Below are positions 16,876 to 25,892 of a stretch of DNA of 64,000 nt, piece after piece. The DNA is from CALNZV01 sp942491115. GTDB lineage: Bacteria; Desulfobacterota; Desulfobacteria; Desulfobacterales; UBA5852. How positions within the stretch are numbered: the first letter of the stretch is position 1; every line of letters starts with the position of its first letter. Location of the stretch: positions 372,001 to 436,000 of the forward strand of contig CALNZV010000007.1 of assembly GCA_942491115.1 (NCBI GenBank), given 5' to 3'. A program made the position numbers and the translations under genes. The notes under the pieces are model-generated. The model was not told the DNA's origin. It worked only from the letters and a program-made list of their open reading frames with translations, and searched no databases.

Positions 16876-18823
16876 GGTGTCGGCCGTCCTCCCCGTTGTG
16901 GTGATTTTCATTCGGCAGATACACCGTAAACACAGCCCCCATTCCTTCTTCGCTGCTCACCTCAATCCCCCCCGAGTGGTCCTGGATGATACCGTAGCTG
17001 ACCGACAAACCGAGCCCTGTGCCCTGTCCGGTCGGCTTGGTGGTGAAAAAGGGATCAAAGATATTGTTCAGAAACTGCGATGGGATACCCGGTCCGGTAT
17101 CTTCGATGGAAAGGTATATCCGTTCTCCGCCGTTTTCCAACCCCGTCGACACGGCGATCTGCCCATCTGAGCCGATGGCCTGCCGGGCGTTCATCATCAA
17201 GTTCATCCATACCTGTTTGAGCTTCTCGCCGTCGCCGCTGACCCGGGGTAGACCGTCAGCGAAATCGGTAACGATCTCGATATCATCAAGTTCCAGTTGG
17301 TGAGCCATGACGTCAATTACCGCCGATACGGTATCGTTGATCGATACTTCCGAAAGGCGTGTTTCCGTCTTTCGTGCAAATTTCAGCAGGGCTTCGACAA
17401 TCTGCTTGCAGTTTCTGACCTGCCTTTCGATGGTTCGAAGATCCTCGAGGCGATCGTCATTGCCGGTATCCTCCCGGATCAATAGCTGAGTATATCCCAG
17501 AATCAGTCCCAAGGGATTGTTGATTTCATGGGCGACGCCGGCCGAGAGCTGACCCAAAGAGGCCAGTTTGTCGGCTTGAAGCAGCTGGTTGCGCATCAGC
17601 TTTCGGCGGGTGATGTCCTTGACAACCCCGTCGTATTCGATGATATCGCCGGCCTTGTTTCGTCTGGAGGACACGCTCATCAGAACATCGAGCTCACTTC
17701 CGGTTCTCGTCACCATTCGGCATTCCCAATCCCTGACAAACCCCTGATTCTCGAGAACCGTCAGCAGAGGCGCCGTCGAATTCGCCTCCCTGACCACGGA
17801 CGAGAGCGGTATCTGCCGTAGGTGGTCGGGGGCGTCGTGGTATTCCAACATCGACACCCCGGCAGGATTGATATCGAGGATTCGCCCGCTGCTGTCGGCG
17901 ACAAAAATCAGGTCCATGGACCCCTCGAAAATCCGGCGGTATTTGGCCTCGGATTTTTCCAGTGTTGCTTTTGATCGCGCCAGTTGGTCGATGTTGTTTT
18001 TCAGGGCAACCGTGACGGCGTCAAAGGATTCGGCCAGCTGATGGATTTCATCCCCGGTGCGGGTCAACTGAACCGAATGGCCGCCGAATTCCTTGGACAA
18101 ATCCCCGTCGAATCTCCCCTCCCCGGATTCCTCACCGTCAACCATCGAACCGCCAGGCGTCACCATGTCCCTCACCCGAATGTTCAGGTCTCCGTCAAGA
18201 ATCGCTTCAGTGGCTTCCTGAAGCGATCGAACCCGGCTGGTCACGTTCCGGGCGAGGGTAAAACCGACGAGATCGGCGATAAAAACAGAAATGAGGATAA
18301 ACGCAAAAATCGCCCACAGAAGCTCATTAATGGTTGTGTTGATCTTGTTGCTCAGCAGGCCAAGCCGAACGGTGCCCACCTGATAGGGGCCGGCCAGAAC
18401 CGGGGCGGCAAAATCATAGATCCGGTCGCCGTCGGCATCGAGGTGCCGAATGCGAAAAGGCTCTTCGGTGGACACATCGTTGGCGGTTTTGAGCTGAAGC
18501 GGAAAGCCCTCTTGAAATGAATGGCTCAGGATATCCCCAGAGGCGTTTTGGAAAAAGGCATAGAAAATATCTTCCCCGGAACCGACCGCTTCATCGATGA
18601 GGCTTTTCATTCGAAGAAAATCCATGGCCAGAATGGGATCCTCTCCCCGCTTGGCTAAAGATACTGCCATACTGACGCCCCGCTTCCGATAATCGTCGGA
18701 AAGAGACCGGGATACGATCTGACTGACGGGAACGGCAATCAGAAGGCCCGTCAATAAAACGATGGACACGATCCCCCCGTAGATCTTGGTGCGGAAACTA
18801 AACTGAATGGGAGGTCGTTTCAC
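16850..18823 (-). CDS. Membrane histidine kinase: periplasmic sensor, HAMP, PAS, HisKA, HATPase
   Basis: 657 residues. TM1 (~15-35) is followed by a ~130-residue periplasmic domain that looks like a double- or single-Cache sensor, then TM2 (~175-195), HAMP (ARNVTSRVRSLQEATEAI) and a PAS domain from about residue 290 (YRRIFEGSMDLIFVADSSG). HisKA carries the phosphoacceptor in SAGVAHEINNPLG; HATPase shows N, DTGPGIP and GTGLGLSVSYGI boxes. The chosen GTG at 18823 has AGAGG six bases upstream and lies 10 bases after the PhnD-like stop; the longer frame (18871) would start with TTG inside that gene. Co-transcribed with the binding protein and the sigma-54 regulator. Confidence 0.93.
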   Translation of the reverse strand: MKRPPIQFSFRTKIYGGIVSIVLLTGLLIAVPVSQIVSRSLSDDYRKRGVSMAVSLAKRGEDPILAMDFLRMKSLIDEAVGSGEDIFYAFFQNASGDILSHSFQEGFPLQLKTANDVSTEEPFRIRHLDADGDRIYDFAAPVLAGPYQVGTVRLGLLSNKINTTINELLWAIFAFILISVFIADLVGFTLARNVTSRVRSLQEATEAILDGDLNIRVRDMVTPGGSMVDGEESGEGRFDGDLSKEFGGHSVQLTRTGDEIHQLAESFDAVTVALKNNIDQLARSKATLEKSEAKYRRIFEGSMDLIFVADSSGRILDINPAGVSMLEYHDAPDHLRQIPLSSVVREANSTAPLLTVLENQGFVRDWECRMVTRTGSELDVLMSVSSRRNKAGDIIEYDGVVKDITRRKLMRNQLLQADKLASLGQLSAGVAHEINNPLGLILGYTQLLIREDTGNDDRLEDLRTIERQVRNCKQIVEALLKFARKTETRLSEVSINDTVSAVIDVMAHQLELDDIEIVTDFADGLPRVSGDGEKLKQVWMNLMMNARQAIGSDGQIAVSTGLENGGERIYLSIEDTGPGIPSQFLNNIFDPFFTTKPTGQGTGLGLSVSYGIIQDHSGGIEVSSEEGMGAVFTVYLPNENHHNGEDGRHHATTIADR

Positions 18824-18833
18824 GGAAGGCCTC

Positions 18834-19793
18834 TCACCATTGATCACCGTTGGAACCCTCGCGGTTCTCAACCCGGGTTCGAAGGATTTTCCATAGGTCG
18901 CGGACCGATTCGAAGTCGCTATCCGTTGCCGGGATGATGCGTTGAAATTGGGCGGCCTCCAAGATGTGCCGTTCGGAAGGGGTCGACGGATCGAGGGCGA
19001 TCAGAGCGTCTCGTATCTCATTGACGTTGCCGGCAGCCACTCCCCTCCCGGCCGAAAATACCCAGCCCGGATACCATGGCGTCCGGGCAACAATCCGAAT
19101 GTCTTCGGGATTGATTTTATCGGCCACCACACTGATCGCTCCCTCCCGAATGGTTCCCATGTCGAACTGGCCGGCATGGACGGCGAGAACCACTTTTTCC
19201 TGCTTTCCGCCGGGACCGGGGGCGAAGGCGATATCCGAGAAATCTTCGGGAACAATGCCGTTTTTTAAAAACATACCCATGGGGAACAGATAACCCCCTG
19301 CCGAGCCCTGATCGACAGCGATCCAGCTGAGACCTCGAAGGTCTTTCAATTCATGGATCGAGGGATGGTCCACCCGGCAGATGATCTCCCCCCTGAAAAA
19401 GGCTTTCCCATTTTTCTCCACCACTCTTGAAAAAGCCACAGAGCCATAGCGATTCGCCATTTTCACGTAAACGAAGGGGTTCGAAAAGGAGATGTCGATC
19501 TTTCCCTGCCCAACCATGCGCATGTGTTCATCGAACGTATCCGGAAACACCTGCCGGATTTTCCGGCCCGTCGCCTCGGAAAGGTACCGAATCATGGGGT
19601 GATGCCGCTGAAAAGAGACAGAATGAGAAAACTGGGGCAAGTAGGCATAGGTGATGGCCTCCGGATCCAGGCGGACGCTCACTTCTTGGCGGATACCCAT
19701 ATCCACGTTGACGATGTTCTCGTTGTCGGTGCAGGCCGAAATGGAGAGCATCATCATGATCGCTGTCAGAAAAAGAAGCAGGCCTTTGGCCAT
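18834..19793 (-). CDS. PhnD-like periplasmic-binding lipoprotein
   Basis: A 319-residue lipoprotein of the phosphate/phosphite/phosphonate binding family. After the ATG at 19793 (GGAGG 10 bases upstream) a hydrophobic signal ends in the lipobox ISAC. Typical PhnD elements follow: Y-PQFSHSVSFQRHHPMIRYL, a GKIDISFSNPFVYV pocket strand, LKDLRGLSWIAVDQGSAGGY and AGQFDMGTIREG. No permease or ATPase is adjacent. Instead a histidine kinase and sigma-54 regulator follow directly, so it probably acts as a ligand sensor for the kinase rather than as a transporter subunit. The ligand is unknown. Confidence 0.87.
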   Translation of the reverse strand: MAKGLLLFLTAIMMMLSISACTDNENIVNVDMGIRQEVSVRLDPEAITYAYLPQFSHSVSFQRHHPMIRYLSEATGRKIRQVFPDTFDEHMRMVGQGKIDISFSNPFVYVKMANRYGSVAFSRVVEKNGKAFFRGEIICRVDHPSIHELKDLRGLSWIAVDQGSAGGYLFPMGMFLKNGIVPEDFSDIAFAPGPGGKQEKVVLAVHAGQFDMGTIREGAISVVADKINPEDIRIVARTPWYPGWVFSAGRGVAAGNVNEIRDALIALDPSTPSERHILEAAQFQRIIPATDSDFESVRDLWKILRTRVENREGSNGDQW

Positions 19794-19886
19794 TCCGTAT
19801 TCGTCCTCCAAATAGGTAATTCGATCGCCGATCGGCCCCTGCTGCGTCAGGGAAGCCGTCGACATCAATTTGTCTTTGACTTCCTT

Positions 19887-19967
19887 ATAACAAATGTTAA
19901 AAAGTAAAGACAGACAACAAATGCCAATGAGTAAAGACAGATACCAAATGCTGACACGCAAAGATAG
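19887..19967. repeat. Tandem 27-bp direct repeats in a divergent gap
   Basis: Two adjacent 27-base units (19903-19929 and 19930-19956) begin AGTAAAGACAGA and match at 21 of 27 positions. A third degenerate unit (CGCAAAGATAG from 19957) follows, and the right half of another (ATAACAAATG, ~19887) precedes them. The array lies between the PhnD-like gene (-) and the DUF748 gene (+). It could be an array of regulator-binding sites; it also reads as a nine-residue repeat (SKDRQQMPM, SKDRYQMLT) if the longer DUF748 start is used. Confidence 0.65.
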
Positions 19968-20019
19968 TTCACCGTTGCCCTATCTACCTTTCCGTGGATA
20001 TGTTCAGGAAAAGGTCTTA

Positions 20020-23000
20020 TTGAATTGGCGTTCCATCGGCGCTTTGCGTCCTGCCCGCCGCAAGGGCATTCTTGCCGCCCAACTCCTCTTTCTGGCTCTG
20101 TTGGTCGGAATCATCGCCTACCCGCGCTTAGCCCGCTGGTCCATCGAACGCCGCGTCGAAACCCTCTTCGGCGGCTCCGTCCTCATCGGATCGATGCACT
20201 TCAGCCCTTACTCGTTCACATTGGACATGGAAGACATTCGGTTTCCGGGCGACGACGCCGCCATGAAGGGACTCAGCGTTGACCGCTTGAGCGCCGGCGT
20301 CGGCATCGGAGCCCTGGCCGGAAGGACGATCACCCTCGATGCCCTCCATCTTGAACGCCCGGTTCTTGAACTCGACGTTCCATTGACGGACGTCACTCGT
20401 ATTTTCGATACCCTTGCTGACGTGGGAGAACGAATCATCGATCGGACCGCTGGCCTTGCCGTCACCCTCAACAATGTTCGCATCACAGACGGCAGAGTCC
20501 ACTATCGATTGCCTGGCAGCGGCAATGGCGCAGCCGTCGAGGCGATTGAACTGGCGTTGCCTCGTGTCTCAACCCGTCCTGATCAAAAGGATCGATTCAT
20601 CCACCCCTCGATTTCAGCCAGCATCGGGCGAAGCCGCGTGGTTCTCAATGGCCGCATGAAACCCTTCTCCGAGCATCTGGAGACCCGACTGGACATCGCT
20701 ATCACCGGTATCGACCTGACCGGTGTCCGGCCTTTCGAGAGGCATGTCGTCGAAATGGCGGCCGGTCAGATGGATGTCCATGGCCATTACCTGTACACCC
20801 GGCCCCCAAGCGCGCCTGCACTGGCGGTATTCGACGGGCTTTTATTCCTCCAGAACACAGTCGTCCAGACGGCCTCCGGGCATTCATTGCTGGCACTGCC
20901 CAGCGCTCTGGTCGATGTCCGGTATTTCGATCCTGCCGGTGGTCGCCTCAATATCCGCTCGGCGGTTGTCCAGGGCGCGGTCGTGGACCTCCGGAACCAT
21001 GGCGCGGATGCAGCCGTCGCGGCGCTGCTCGCGGAGCTTAGGAACACCATAGATATCAATGCGGATTCCGTCGAGATGATCGATTCTCGAATTCGGATCC
21101 ACAATCATGTATTCCCGGAGCGTGCCGCCCCCTCCCCCGACTTGCCGGCGCCAGAATCCCACGAGCTGCTGCGATTGAATCGGTTGGCGATGCATCATCT
21201 TCATCACCGGTCCGGCAGCCGGGCCGCACTGGTCGAAAAGGTGGAGGCCAGTGGGGGGGTTGTTCAGTTTAAGAAAATGAGAGACGGAAGCGTCGACCTC
21301 GGTCTTCTCACCGGCCTGCTTCCACTGTCTTCAGGTACCCTGACCCCTGCCTCCCGGCCCGATGTGACCATCGGTGAACTGACCCTTCTGGATTTTACCG
21401 TTCGAAACGAATCCGACGCCTCGGATCCGCTCAATGGATTCTCCGTCGAAGACTTGACCCTGACCGCCATCGGCACGACCACCCGTGGAGAAGAGGAAAC
21501 CGCCTTCAGCGCCAATGGCCGGGCCAATGGTGGAGGGCACTTTACCGTATCGGGTCGGTTGAGGGCCGGCGACAGCGCGGACCGCCTTCTCGTGGAGGCC
21601 TCCGATATCCCCCTGCCCGGCTTTTCCATAGCAGTCCCCGATGCTGGCCCCGTAAGCATTGAAACCGCCCTTTCTGCCAATGGATATCTCTGGATCGGCG
21701 CCACGGAAGCGGGCCGGAGAAGCCACCTCCAAGTCGATGGAAATCTGACCGCCAGCAATGTCAGGGCAACAGACGCCTCAGGCGGTGCCCCCCTGATGAC
21801 GGCCGACGCGTTATCAGCCTCCGGTGTTCAACTGGATCTCTCCAAGCGGACGTTTTCCGCCGACAGTATTGATCTCCACGGCGTCGGGGGACATCTTGGT
21901 CGGGATGCCTACGGACGCTGGCGGCCGGCCGCTTTGTCAGGGGCGGAACCCAAAAGCGCACCGCCATCGGGTCTCAACACGCCCTCCCTGCCCTCTGCTG
22001 TCCGCGTCGGTCGACTCGTCGTCCACCAGGGAAATCTGCGGATTTCAGACGCCACCGTTTCTCCGGCATTTGCCGCCATGGTCTCCGGCATCCGGGGCCA
22101 CATCGACGGGATATCGACCCTGAACCCAGGTTCCACTCGATTCCAGTTTGACGCCAGGATCGACGGAAGAGCGCCCCTGTCCATGAAGGGAACGGTCGAC
22201 AAAGAAGGCCGATCCCCGAAAACGACCCTCGCCCTGTCGATGTCGGCCGTGGATATGCCCTCTCTCAGCCCATACAGTCGACGTTACCTTGGGAGCGCCA
22301 TTCAGAGAGGCACCATGAGCGTGGACGCCGACTACACCATCAGGGGCAGGCGCCTGAACGGCGCCCATCAGATCGAAATAGACCGACTGGAATGGGTCAA
22401 TGATCCGGGAAACCCTAAGGACGACTCTGAGTTGGCCCTTCATCGTGGGACAGCCCTTTTGGGAGGGCGCGGTGAATCCATTCAACTGGCGGTAACCGTG
22501 GGAGGAAGCCTCGACGATCCGGCCGATCGCATCGACGCCCTCATTGCCGAAGCGGTTGGGAATATACTGAGAAAAGCCTCGGGTTCACCGGTTGACATCA
22601 TTGCACAAAACCTCGGCGGATCCGCCCTCGATCCTTTGATCTTCGAACCAGGAGCCAGCGGGCTTTCCCGACATGTCAGAGATCAACTCGACCGGGTGGC
22701 TGATGTGCTTTACGAAAAACCGGCCCTAACGCTCGAAATCACCGGACTGGCGGATGGCTTATCGGACAGGGACGAGTTGGCAAAAAAGCGTCTCATGGCT
22801 GCTCTCGAAGGATCGGCGACCTCCGTTAGCCGTGATCGATCAAAATCCGAATCCATCCCGGGGCTGATCGACGATGAGAATGCCCTGTGGAAGGTTTACC
22901 GGGAAGCGCCTTTTGAAAAGCCCAGAAACTTTTTGGGGATGGTCAAGCGGCTGCCCCCAGCGGATATGAGAGCCCGCCTGCTGGACTACCTGCGGCCCCC

Positions 23001-23172
23001 GAGCAGAGACCTCGAGCGCCTGGCCCGGGACCGGGCCAACTCGGTACGGAATTATCTGGTGCAGTCTGGGAAAGTGGGAACCCATCAGTTGCTGACCAAA
23101 GCCTATCCGGCCCGCCAACGCCGCCCCCATGACCGTCTGGGGAAAACCCGTGTTGAGCTGTCTATCCGCTGA
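20020..23172 (+). CDS. Giant DUF748/AsmA-like envelope protein
   Basis: About 1050 residues. A basic N-terminus and one TM helix (GILAAQLLFLALLVGIIAYP) anchor a very large periplasmic part built of repeated beta-rich DUF748/AsmA-like segments (for example HLERPVLELDVPL, LDIAITGIDLTGVRPF). Such proteins form long lipid-carrying or barrel-assembly-related structures in the envelope. The last ~150 residues include LTLEITGLADGLSDRDELAKKR and a VRNYLVQSG...LGKTRVELSIR ending that recall an OmpA-type domain, but degenerate. I prefer a TTG at 20020 with AGGAAAAGG six bases upstream. The frame continues up to ATG 19894 through the direct repeats, with no ribosome site there. Confidence 0.82.
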   Translation: MNWRSIGALRPARRKGILAAQLLFLALLVGIIAYPRLARWSIERRVETLFGGSVLIGSMHFSPYSFTLDMEDIRFPGDDAAMKGLSVDRLSAGVGIGALAGRTITLDALHLERPVLELDVPLTDVTRIFDTLADVGERIIDRTAGLAVTLNNVRITDGRVHYRLPGSGNGAAVEAIELALPRVSTRPDQKDRFIHPSISASIGRSRVVLNGRMKPFSEHLETRLDIAITGIDLTGVRPFERHVVEMAAGQMDVHGHYLYTRPPSAPALAVFDGLLFLQNTVVQTASGHSLLALPSALVDVRYFDPAGGRLNIRSAVVQGAVVDLRNHGADAAVAALLAELRNTIDINADSVEMIDSRIRIHNHVFPERAAPSPDLPAPESHELLRLNRLAMHHLHHRSGSRAALVEKVEASGGVVQFKKMRDGSVDLGLLTGLLPLSSGTLTPASRPDVTIGELTLLDFTVRNESDASDPLNGFSVEDLTLTAIGTTTRGEEETAFSANGRANGGGHFTVSGRLRAGDSADRLLVEASDIPLPGFSIAVPDAGPVSIETALSANGYLWIGATEAGRRSHLQVDGNLTASNVRATDASGGAPLMTADALSASGVQLDLSKRTFSADSIDLHGVGGHLGRDAYGRWRPAALSGAEPKSAPPSGLNTPSLPSAVRVGRLVVHQGNLRISDATVSPAFAAMVSGIRGHIDGISTLNPGSTRFQFDARIDGRAPLSMKGTVDKEGRSPKTTLALSMSAVDMPSLSPYSRRYLGSAIQRGTMSVDADYTIRGRRLNGAHQIEIDRLEWVNDPGNPKDDSELALHRGTALLGGRGESIQLAVTVGGSLDDPADRIDALIAEAVGNILRKASGSPVDIIAQNLGGSALDPLIFEPGASGLSRHVRDQLDRVADVLYEKPALTLEITGLADGLSDRDELAKKRLMAALEGSATSVSRDRSKSESIPGLIDDENALWKVYREAPFEKPRNFLGMVKRLPPADMRARLLDYLRPPSRDLERLARDRANSVRNYLVQSGKVGTHQLLTKAYPARQRRPHDRLGKTRVELSIR

Positions 23173-23184
23173 TCAATCGTGGGG

Positions 23185-23625
23185 TTAGGAATCGCCTGTC
23201 GCCCCCAGAACGGTCACCTCGACGATCCGCTTCCGGGGCCGATTGTCGTGATTGATGACCACGACCTGCTGCCAGGTGCCCAGCACGAGGCGCCCCTCTC
23301 GAACAGCCACACCGACGGTCGGTCCCAACAGTGCCGCCTGGACATGGCTGTGCCCGTTGCCGTCATGCCAGGCCCGTTCATGGGCATAGTCCATGTCCGG
23401 GGGCGCCAACCTCTGGATGGCGGCTTTCAGGTCGGCCACGACCCCGGGTTCAAACTCGATGGTGGTCATCGAACCCGTGGAGCCGACCGTTGTGGCCCAA
23501 AGCATGCCGTCGGACACCGTCGATGCCGACAGGACGCCTCTCAGGCGGTCGGTGATATCGACGATATCCGGACCCGTTTTCATAGGTATGGCCATGTCGT
23601 AGAAACGCTGAATCAACGGTGCCAT
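23185..23625 (-). CDS. YjbQ/UPF0047 family protein (secondary thiamine-phosphate synthase type)
   Basis: 146 residues, the standard family length. The conserved core is clear: the STGSMTTIEFEPG block, HDGNGHSHVQAALLGP with its histidine cluster, and the closing GTWQQVVVINHDNRPRKR signature. Members have weak thiamine-phosphate synthase activity when overexpressed, but their true role is unknown. It lies 16 bases downstream of the U32 peptidase gene on the same strand, so the two are probably co-transcribed. Confidence 0.92.
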   Translation of the reverse strand: MAPLIQRFYDMAIPMKTGPDIVDITDRLRGVLSASTVSDGMLWATTVGSTGSMTTIEFEPGVVADLKAAIQRLAPPDMDYAHERAWHDGNGHSHVQAALLGPTVGVAVREGRLVLGTWQQVVVINHDNRPRKRIVEVTVLGATGDS

Positions 23626-23641
23626 CGGTCTTCCTTGGGGA

Positions 23642-25618
23642 TCACAGTAGCCCCTGCTCCCAATTCCAGATACCCGGACGCCGCTTCAAGTGAACTTTTC
23701 GTGGAACAGGCTCATCGAGATGGAGAAAAAGCCGGAAGCCGGCGTTTTCAAGATCGCGGCGGTTTTCGGTCAAATCCAGACGCCAGTTGGGGAAGGTCCA
23801 GTAGGTGCCCCCGTAACGGCTCACCCAGGCCTGTTCCCCCCTGGGACTTGAAAACGGGGTGCCGACGTCGATAGCGCTCGATACGACCCTGGACAGACAT
23901 AAAGGCCAGATGCCGGACAGCACCACCCCCATGGGCAGCCGGGAAACCTTTGGAAACGAAAGCAACTGCGGGGCTTCGAGTTCCGGGCTCGCCACGACCC
24001 CTGTAAATCCCATGTCGGCAAGGACATTCACGGCGGCAGGATTGGCGATATTACAAAACGGTCCCGCCCACAGCTGGACCGATGACGGATCGGAGAAAAA
24101 GGCCACCTGCCAGGGCTGGTTCAGAAGGAAGCGACGGGACCCTGCGCCTATCACCTTGTCGATTTGCCGGGTCAGGGCGGCCTCTTCTTCGGGCCATATC
24201 ACCGGGGGCAGCACCCACCAGAGCCTTGAATGCCCCCGGCTCTCCCTTTCTTGGGAGGGGGCGCCCGACATCCAAAGGCCGATGTCCTCGCCGGACCCCT
24301 TCCGGCCAAGGGTCCGTTTCACCCTCAGCGCTGTCGTCCTCCCCCGCCGACAGGCACGGGAAACCCACTGAACCTTTTTTCCAGGTGCCGGCAACTCGGG
24401 CACCGTGGTCCCATCGAGGGCCTTTTCCAGTGCAGTCATTTTTTCCACCAGAGCCGCTTCCCGACGATCCACCAGGAACACCGGAGTTCCCTTCGGCAGG
24501 GGTTTCTCTTTGCCGGCCGACAGCTGGTAGCGGCCCCTGGCCGGGATTCCCTGCCGCATTCGGTGAATCCGATGACCGGGGCTGTCTTCGTATCCGATGC
24601 GCAGGACATCCCCCGGCAGAAGCGCCCCCCGGGGGGCGATAAAGGGCCGGATCGCCGTTCCCTTGGTTCTCCCCATATAAAGCCCCGAGCCGGTTTCGCT
24701 ATGCTCGACAGGATTGTAGGGCCGTTGGGGTAGAAAATGATAGTGGGTGGCCGGACGGCCCAGGGACCTGGACAGCAGATCGAGAGCCGCTTTCTTGATG
24801 CCGGAATCATGGCCTTCGTCTCGTAGCATCCGATACGCGGTTACCGTATAGTAGACGTAATGAGGGCCCTTCTTTCGACCTTCGATCTTCCAGGTCTTCA
24901 CCTGGGGAATCTGCCGAAGCACTTTCACCAGCACGTCAAGGCTGAAATCCATGCAGGAGAAATGCCGACCGGGCGGGTGTCCTTGGGAGAAGAGCCGCCG
25001 GCAGGGCTGAACACACCGCCCCCTCAGGCCGCTTCTGCCGCCGAGGTAACTGCTCCAGTAGCACCTCCCCGAAACCGCATAGCACAGCGCGCCGTGGATA
25101 AACACCTCAAGCCCCAGTCCGGAGGGGCAGGCGTCACCCATCTGTCGGATGTCGTCGATAGAAAGCTCCCGGGGAACCACCACCTGGTCCACCCCCAATC
25201 GATGCAGGGCTTTGAGCCCCATCGGGAAGCTCCCATTGGCAAGGGTCGACAAGTGAAGCTCTCCCTGGTAGCCGGCACGCCGGACCACCTCTATCATGGC
25301 CAAATCCTGAAAAATAAGGGCATCCGGCGGCGACACTCGATTCAGACCGTCAAGCAGCGTCAGGGCCGAGTTGATCTCCCCCGTCTTGATCAGGGTGTTG
25401 AACGCCAGGTGAACCCGGACGCCTCTGCTGTGGGCAAAGGCGATGAGGCGGGTCATATCGCCCGGATCGAAGTTTTTGGCCTCCATCCTCGCCGAGAAGG
25501 TTTTAAGCCCACAGTAAATCGCATCGGCGTCAGCGGCAACAGCCGCCAAAAAGGCATCTCGGCTGCCGGCGGGCGCCAATATCAAGGGAAGTTGGGATGT
25601 CTTCCGGGACGATGTCAT
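23642..25618 (-). CDS. Peptidase U32 family protein
   Basis: 658 residues. The N-terminal ~300 residues are a typical U32 domain: LPLILAPAGSRDAFLAAVAADADAIYCGLK, then HLSTLANGSFPMGLKAL, EVFIHGALCYAVSGRCYWSSYLGGRSG and GRCVQPCR. The clustered cysteines match those U32 proteins use to bind an Fe-S cluster, as in the RNA/tRNA-hydroxylating RlhA and TrhP. The C-terminal ~350 residues are a more variable extension with a second beta-rich region. The protein is more likely an RNA-modification enzyme than a protease, but the substrate cannot be read from sequence. It is divergent from the CooC-type gene. Confidence 0.9.
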   Translation of the reverse strand: MTSSRKTSQLPLILAPAGSRDAFLAAVAADADAIYCGLKTFSARMEAKNFDPGDMTRLIAFAHSRGVRVHLAFNTLIKTGEINSALTLLDGLNRVSPPDALIFQDLAMIEVVRRAGYQGELHLSTLANGSFPMGLKALHRLGVDQVVVPRELSIDDIRQMGDACPSGLGLEVFIHGALCYAVSGRCYWSSYLGGRSGLRGRCVQPCRRLFSQGHPPGRHFSCMDFSLDVLVKVLRQIPQVKTWKIEGRKKGPHYVYYTVTAYRMLRDEGHDSGIKKAALDLLSRSLGRPATHYHFLPQRPYNPVEHSETGSGLYMGRTKGTAIRPFIAPRGALLPGDVLRIGYEDSPGHRIHRMRQGIPARGRYQLSAGKEKPLPKGTPVFLVDRREAALVEKMTALEKALDGTTVPELPAPGKKVQWVSRACRRGRTTALRVKRTLGRKGSGEDIGLWMSGAPSQERESRGHSRLWWVLPPVIWPEEEAALTRQIDKVIGAGSRRFLLNQPWQVAFFSDPSSVQLWAGPFCNIANPAAVNVLADMGFTGVVASPELEAPQLLSFPKVSRLPMGVVLSGIWPLCLSRVVSSAIDVGTPFSSPRGEQAWVSRYGGTYWTFPNWRLDLTENRRDLENAGFRLFLHLDEPVPRKVHLKRRPGIWNWEQGLL

Positions 25619-25760
25619 ATCAACCTTTTCGTCTTATCAATCGGGGGCATCGGGGATCGACCCAACGGCCACTGCTGATTTGGCTCAGTAATAGCCCTCA
25701 TGACCACTGGAGGTCAACCGGGTATCGAGACAGACACACGGTCCGGCGACACCTTGAGGC

Positions 25761-25788
25761 TTGCCGCCAACCGGCACTGTATTATAAT
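25761..25788 (+). promoter_or_regulatory. Probable sigma-70 promoter of the CooC-type gene
   Basis: TTGCCG (25761-25766), a 16-base spacer and a perfect TATAAT (25783-25788) point right. The predicted start near 25795 leaves a ~100-base leader before the ATG at 25893. No gene was found in the 274-base gap from 25619. Confidence 0.6.
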
Positions 25789-25892
25789 AGATGGTTACGG
25801 TTAAGTCAGTGGACAGGACCCTGCTGAATGCGCTAACCGTTTCCATCCATTCAAGCCGACAGTGAACCCCCTACCCAAGGAGACACCCTTCC

